From Nitrososphaeraceae archaeon (GTDB taxonomy: Archaea; Thermoproteota; Nitrososphaeria; Nitrososphaerales; Nitrososphaeraceae), in NCBI GenBank assembly GCA_025936955.1, contig JAICSL010000116.1, positions 1 through 6,124 of the forward strand: a DNA stretch of 6,124 bases. Reading direction: 5' to 3'. The position numbers and the translations under genes were made by a program. Under the pieces are notes generated by a model. The model did no database searches. It saw only the letters and a program-made list of their open reading frames with translations, and had not been told where the DNA came from. Positions within the stretch are counted from its first letter, which is position 1, and each line of letters begins with the position of its first letter. Below are positions 4,619 to 6,124 of this stretch, piece after piece.

Positions 4619-5239
4619 TTATCCAATTGAATTAAACTTTGAAAGGGACTTCCACAAATACCATGTGGCTATACTTCTGTATGGTTTCCATGGTTGAGAG
4701 ATTGCTAGCATTTCTGACGGTCTGGGTAATTCAGAAAGACAATATATTTTCTGTATAGCCTTTTTTATGCCAAGATCTGTAACTGGGAGGATATCTTGTC
4801 TTCCAAGGCAGAATATCAAAAACATTTCTGCTGTCCATCTTCCAATTCCTTTAACTTGTACCAGTTGAGCAATTATTTCTTCATCGGTCAGATCACTCAG
4901 ACTTGTTAAGTTCAGTTTTTTATCCAAGACTTTACTTGACAGATCTTTAATGTATTGTACTTTTTTACTTGATAGTCCAATCTGCGATCTTAATATAGAG
5001 TCAGAAGTCGATAATATCTGTTTAGGCGAGGGAGCTGAATTATTATAGTATTTTATGAATCTGCTATAAATAACGCTAGCGGCTCTGCCTGCAAGTTGTT
5101 GGTAGATTATCGACTCTATAAGCGACTGAAATGGATCTTTCCGAATCTTAATTGAATAGTCTCCAACCGACCTAATTACTTTTTCTAAGCAAGGGTCAGA
5201 TTGCGAAAGATACTTGATAATAAGATTATCTATATTCAC
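4619..5239 (-). CDS. alkA: AlkA-type DNA-3-methyladenine glycosylase (HhH-GPD family)
   Basis: The enzyme excises alkylated bases such as 3-methyladenine from DNA, starting base-excision repair. The 206-residue protein is the bare HhH-GPD core and lacks the N-terminal domain of E. coli AlkA, like the short archaeal and yeast Mag-type enzymes. Visible landmarks are DPFQSLIESIIYQQLAGRAA (35-54) typical of the first helical bundle, the helix-hairpin-helix LVQVKGIGRWTAEM (126-139), catalytic Asp155 in PVTDLGI, and the end motif WKPYRSIATWYLW (184-196). No Cys4 iron-sulfur cluster motif follows, which separates it from the Nth/MutY branch. The start is GTG: no in-frame ATG occurs before residue 139, and a TATA element sits at the right distance upstream of this GTG. 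It has its own promoter. The symbol is used in the family sense; the exact substrate range cannot be read from sequence. Confidence 0.95.
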   Translation of the reverse strand: MNIDNLIIKYLSQSDPCLEKVIRSVGDYSIKIRKDPFQSLIESIIYQQLAGRAASVIYSRFIKYYNNSAPSPKQILSTSDSILRSQIGLSSKKVQYIKDLSSKVLDKKLNLTSLSDLTDEEIIAQLVQVKGIGRWTAEMFLIFCLGRQDILPVTDLGIKKAIQKIYCLSELPRPSEMLAISQPWKPYRSIATWYLWKSLSKFNSIG

Positions 5240-5266
5240 AGGAGCTGATTATGCTTGGATATTCTA

Positions 5267-5277
5267 ACTTTAAATTT
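5267..5277 (-). promoter_or_regulatory. TATA-like element of the glycosylase gene
   Basis: On minus it reads AATTTAAAGTT, centred about 33 bases before the GTG at 5239, predicting a leader of about six bases. The spacing is what makes the GTG the preferred start. Confidence 0.45.
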
Positions 5278-5594
5278 TTTCTGACTTTATTATACTTTCG
5301 TTCTCTATACTCACCTAGTTAAGCACTCTTTTTTTATTCCATTGATATTTAGTCATGTTTATAAATGAATGAAATATGGTTAAAACAGTAATCAATTGAG
5401 TGGCAGAGTTGTTCGTTATCAGAGACGACTTTGTATGGACTGATTTTTGGTAACGGACTTAAGTTAAAAATGCATACCACTTTGGCTAATGTTTTTAAAC
5501 CTTTGAAACGATTTGTTTCGCATAAAATAGTCTGTGTGAAAAATGTTGTTGTTTTGTTATTATTTTCTTTTTATCAAACTTACAGAAAGTTCTG

Positions 5595-5613
5595 ATTGAT
5601 CAATGATTAATCA
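5595..5613. repeat. two abutting 10-bp palindromes
   Basis: ATTGATCAAT (5595-5604) and TGATTAATCA (5604-5613) are each perfect palindromes sharing one base. Such paired symmetric sites are what a dimeric repressor would bind, but they sit about 40 bases beyond the stop of the small minus-strand genes rather than in front of a known gene. Confidence 0.4.
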
Positions 5614-5628
5614 ATTCTCGGTATTAGT

Positions 5629-5639
5629 GGGCGATGCCC
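5629..5639 (-). terminator. GC-rich mini-hairpin behind the right-edge genes
   Basis: GGGC-GAT-GCCC forms a four-pair GC stem 16 bases beyond the stop at 5656. No T-run follows on minus, so it may act as a 3'-end processing or stabilising hairpin rather than a terminator. Confidence 0.3.
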
Positions 5640-5655
5640 CTTCTTTAGTACTTAG

Positions 5656-5850
5656 TCATTTCCCGCAGAAAAGACAGAAGAAAAATTGCTTTGCTTTATA
5701 ATTTGAAGCATCATCAATACTATACCAGAGTTCGTATATGTTTGTGTATTCATCAAACTTGATAGTGTTATGACTCTGTTCATCAATTACCCGATCGAAC
5801 TTATCACAATGATGGATTTCGAATATCTTTTTTTTGCTATCCTTAACCAT
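5656..5850 (-). CDS. small hypothetical protein ending in CxxC (64 aa)
   Basis: The 64-residue protein has a Lys-rich start, then HHC (13-15), a central EYTNIYELWYSIDD segment (34-47) and the C-terminal CLFCGK (59-64). His13/His14/Cys15 plus Cys59/Cys62 could make one zinc site tying the two ends together. Small archaeal proteins that end in CxxCGK are common, but I cannot name the family. A purine-rich tract (GGAAAAGGAA) lies before the ATG. The frame is continuous upstream for ten more codons (KRQRKRKKRQ) to the TAA of the preceding ORF, which is in the same frame. Thus it is either the second gene of a pair or the second half of one gene split by a stop. Confidence 0.6.
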   Translation of the reverse strand: MVKDSKKKIFEIHHCDKFDRVIDEQSHNTIKFDEYTNIYELWYSIDDASNYKAKQFFFCLFCGK

Positions 5851-5880
5851 CTGTCTTTTTTTCCTTTTCCTTTGCCTTTT

Positions 5881-6084
5881 TTAACAAGGATTCTTCCTTC
5901 TGTTACCTCTACGATCGTATCTAAATATAAGTTCAAGGTGGGGATTTTGTAATTCTTTTAAAAAACCGTCTTTAGTCGTAAAATAAAGCCGATTGTCTAA
6001 TATATGTGGTAATTCCTTTTTCTGACAAACCACGTATACTTTTGTCTCATCCCTTTTGGCAGAAATTTGTTGATATGGGGCCAT
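5881..6084 (-). CDS. small hypothetical protein (67 aa)
   Basis: This 67-residue ORF runs from ATG to TAA. Its middle (KVYVVCQKKE, LYFTTKDGFLKEL) alternates strand- and helix-like segments, while its end (RYDRRGNRRKNPC) is strongly basic and less protein-like. An upstream in-frame TAA leaves only this ATG as a normal start, and a weak TATA-like CTAAATAG sits at the right distance. In the next frame, from about 5940 on, the sequence reads TIVEVTEGRILVKKGKGKGK, which looks at least as good as the called C-terminus. A frameshift near 5930-5945 is therefore possible. It is co-oriented with the 64-aa ORF 30 bases downstream. The function is unknown. Confidence 0.5.
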   Translation of the reverse strand: MAPYQQISAKRDETKVYVVCQKKELPHILDNRLYFTTKDGFLKELQNPHLELIFRYDRRGNRRKNPC

Positions 6085-6116
6085 AAATTGCTTCTCATTT
6101 ATCAGTGATTAACATC

Positions 6117-6124
6117 TATTTAGG
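6117..6124 (-). promoter_or_regulatory. possible TATA-like element at the right edge
   Basis: On minus it reads CCTAAATA, centred about 36 bases before the ATG at 6084. The window ends here, so upstream promoter context cannot be judged. Confidence 0.22.

Larger units (their letters stand above)
5278..5655. other. intergenic region with palindromes
   Basis: No gene is supportable on either strand; the longest ATG ORFs are under about 15 codons. Besides the palindromes at 5595-5613 and the GC hairpin at 5629-5639, a small inverted repeat GAAAC/GTTTC lies at 5505-5519. No tRNA or box C/D element could be recognised. Confidence 0.5.

Noticed and set aside
5770..5952. 60-codon plus-strand ORF opposite the right-edge genes
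   Set aside because: The hydrophobic Phe/Leu/Pro run is simply the complement of Lys/Arg-rich minus-strand sequence, and no promoter is seen.

Overview
The window is AT-rich (about two thirds A+T by eye) and gene-sparse. Almost all genes lie on the minus strand; only the first lies on plus. Most confident genes have a TATA-like element centred about 29-35 bases before the start codon and no clear Shine-Dalgarno site. That means leaderless or very short-leader mRNAs, which points to an archaeon. The archaeal promoters, the many tiny Cys/His-rich proteins and the housekeeping repair genes suggest a Nitrososphaeria (Thaumarchaeota) soil-type ammonia oxidiser. That assignment is inference, because no ribosomal or ammonia-oxidation marker is present.

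Layout: a 55-aa zinc ribbon with a Gly/Cys/His metal-binding tail (294-461, +) ends in a T-run. About 870 bases follow without a firm gene; they hold a strong TATA box and two clear hairpins that could mark a small RNA. Then, all on minus: a 133-aa conserved-type protein with CxxC and HxH (1349-1750); an 80-aa Cys-rich protein (2208-2450) with a possible frameshifted tail and interleaved inverted repeats over its promoter; a 44-aa C/H zinc finger (2596-2730); and the msrB-msrA operon with overlapping genes (2900-3863). A 58-aa 4-oxalocrotonate tautomerase family protein follows (4228-4404), then degraded thioredoxin-like sequence, an AlkA-type HhH-GPD DNA glycosylase with a GTG start (4619-5239), and a pair of small uncharacterised ORFs at the right edge (5656-6084).

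Functionally, the recognisable genes are stress and damage repair: methionine sulfoxide reductases A and B, and an alkyl-base excision glycosylase. They are surrounded by small putative metal-binding proteins. The most striking single observation is that MsrB keeps its zinc site and its resolving cysteine but has Phe where the catalytic cysteine belongs. I did not find a convincing new multi-gene defence or mobile system. There is no tRNA, rRNA, CRISPR array, transposase or integrase that I can support.
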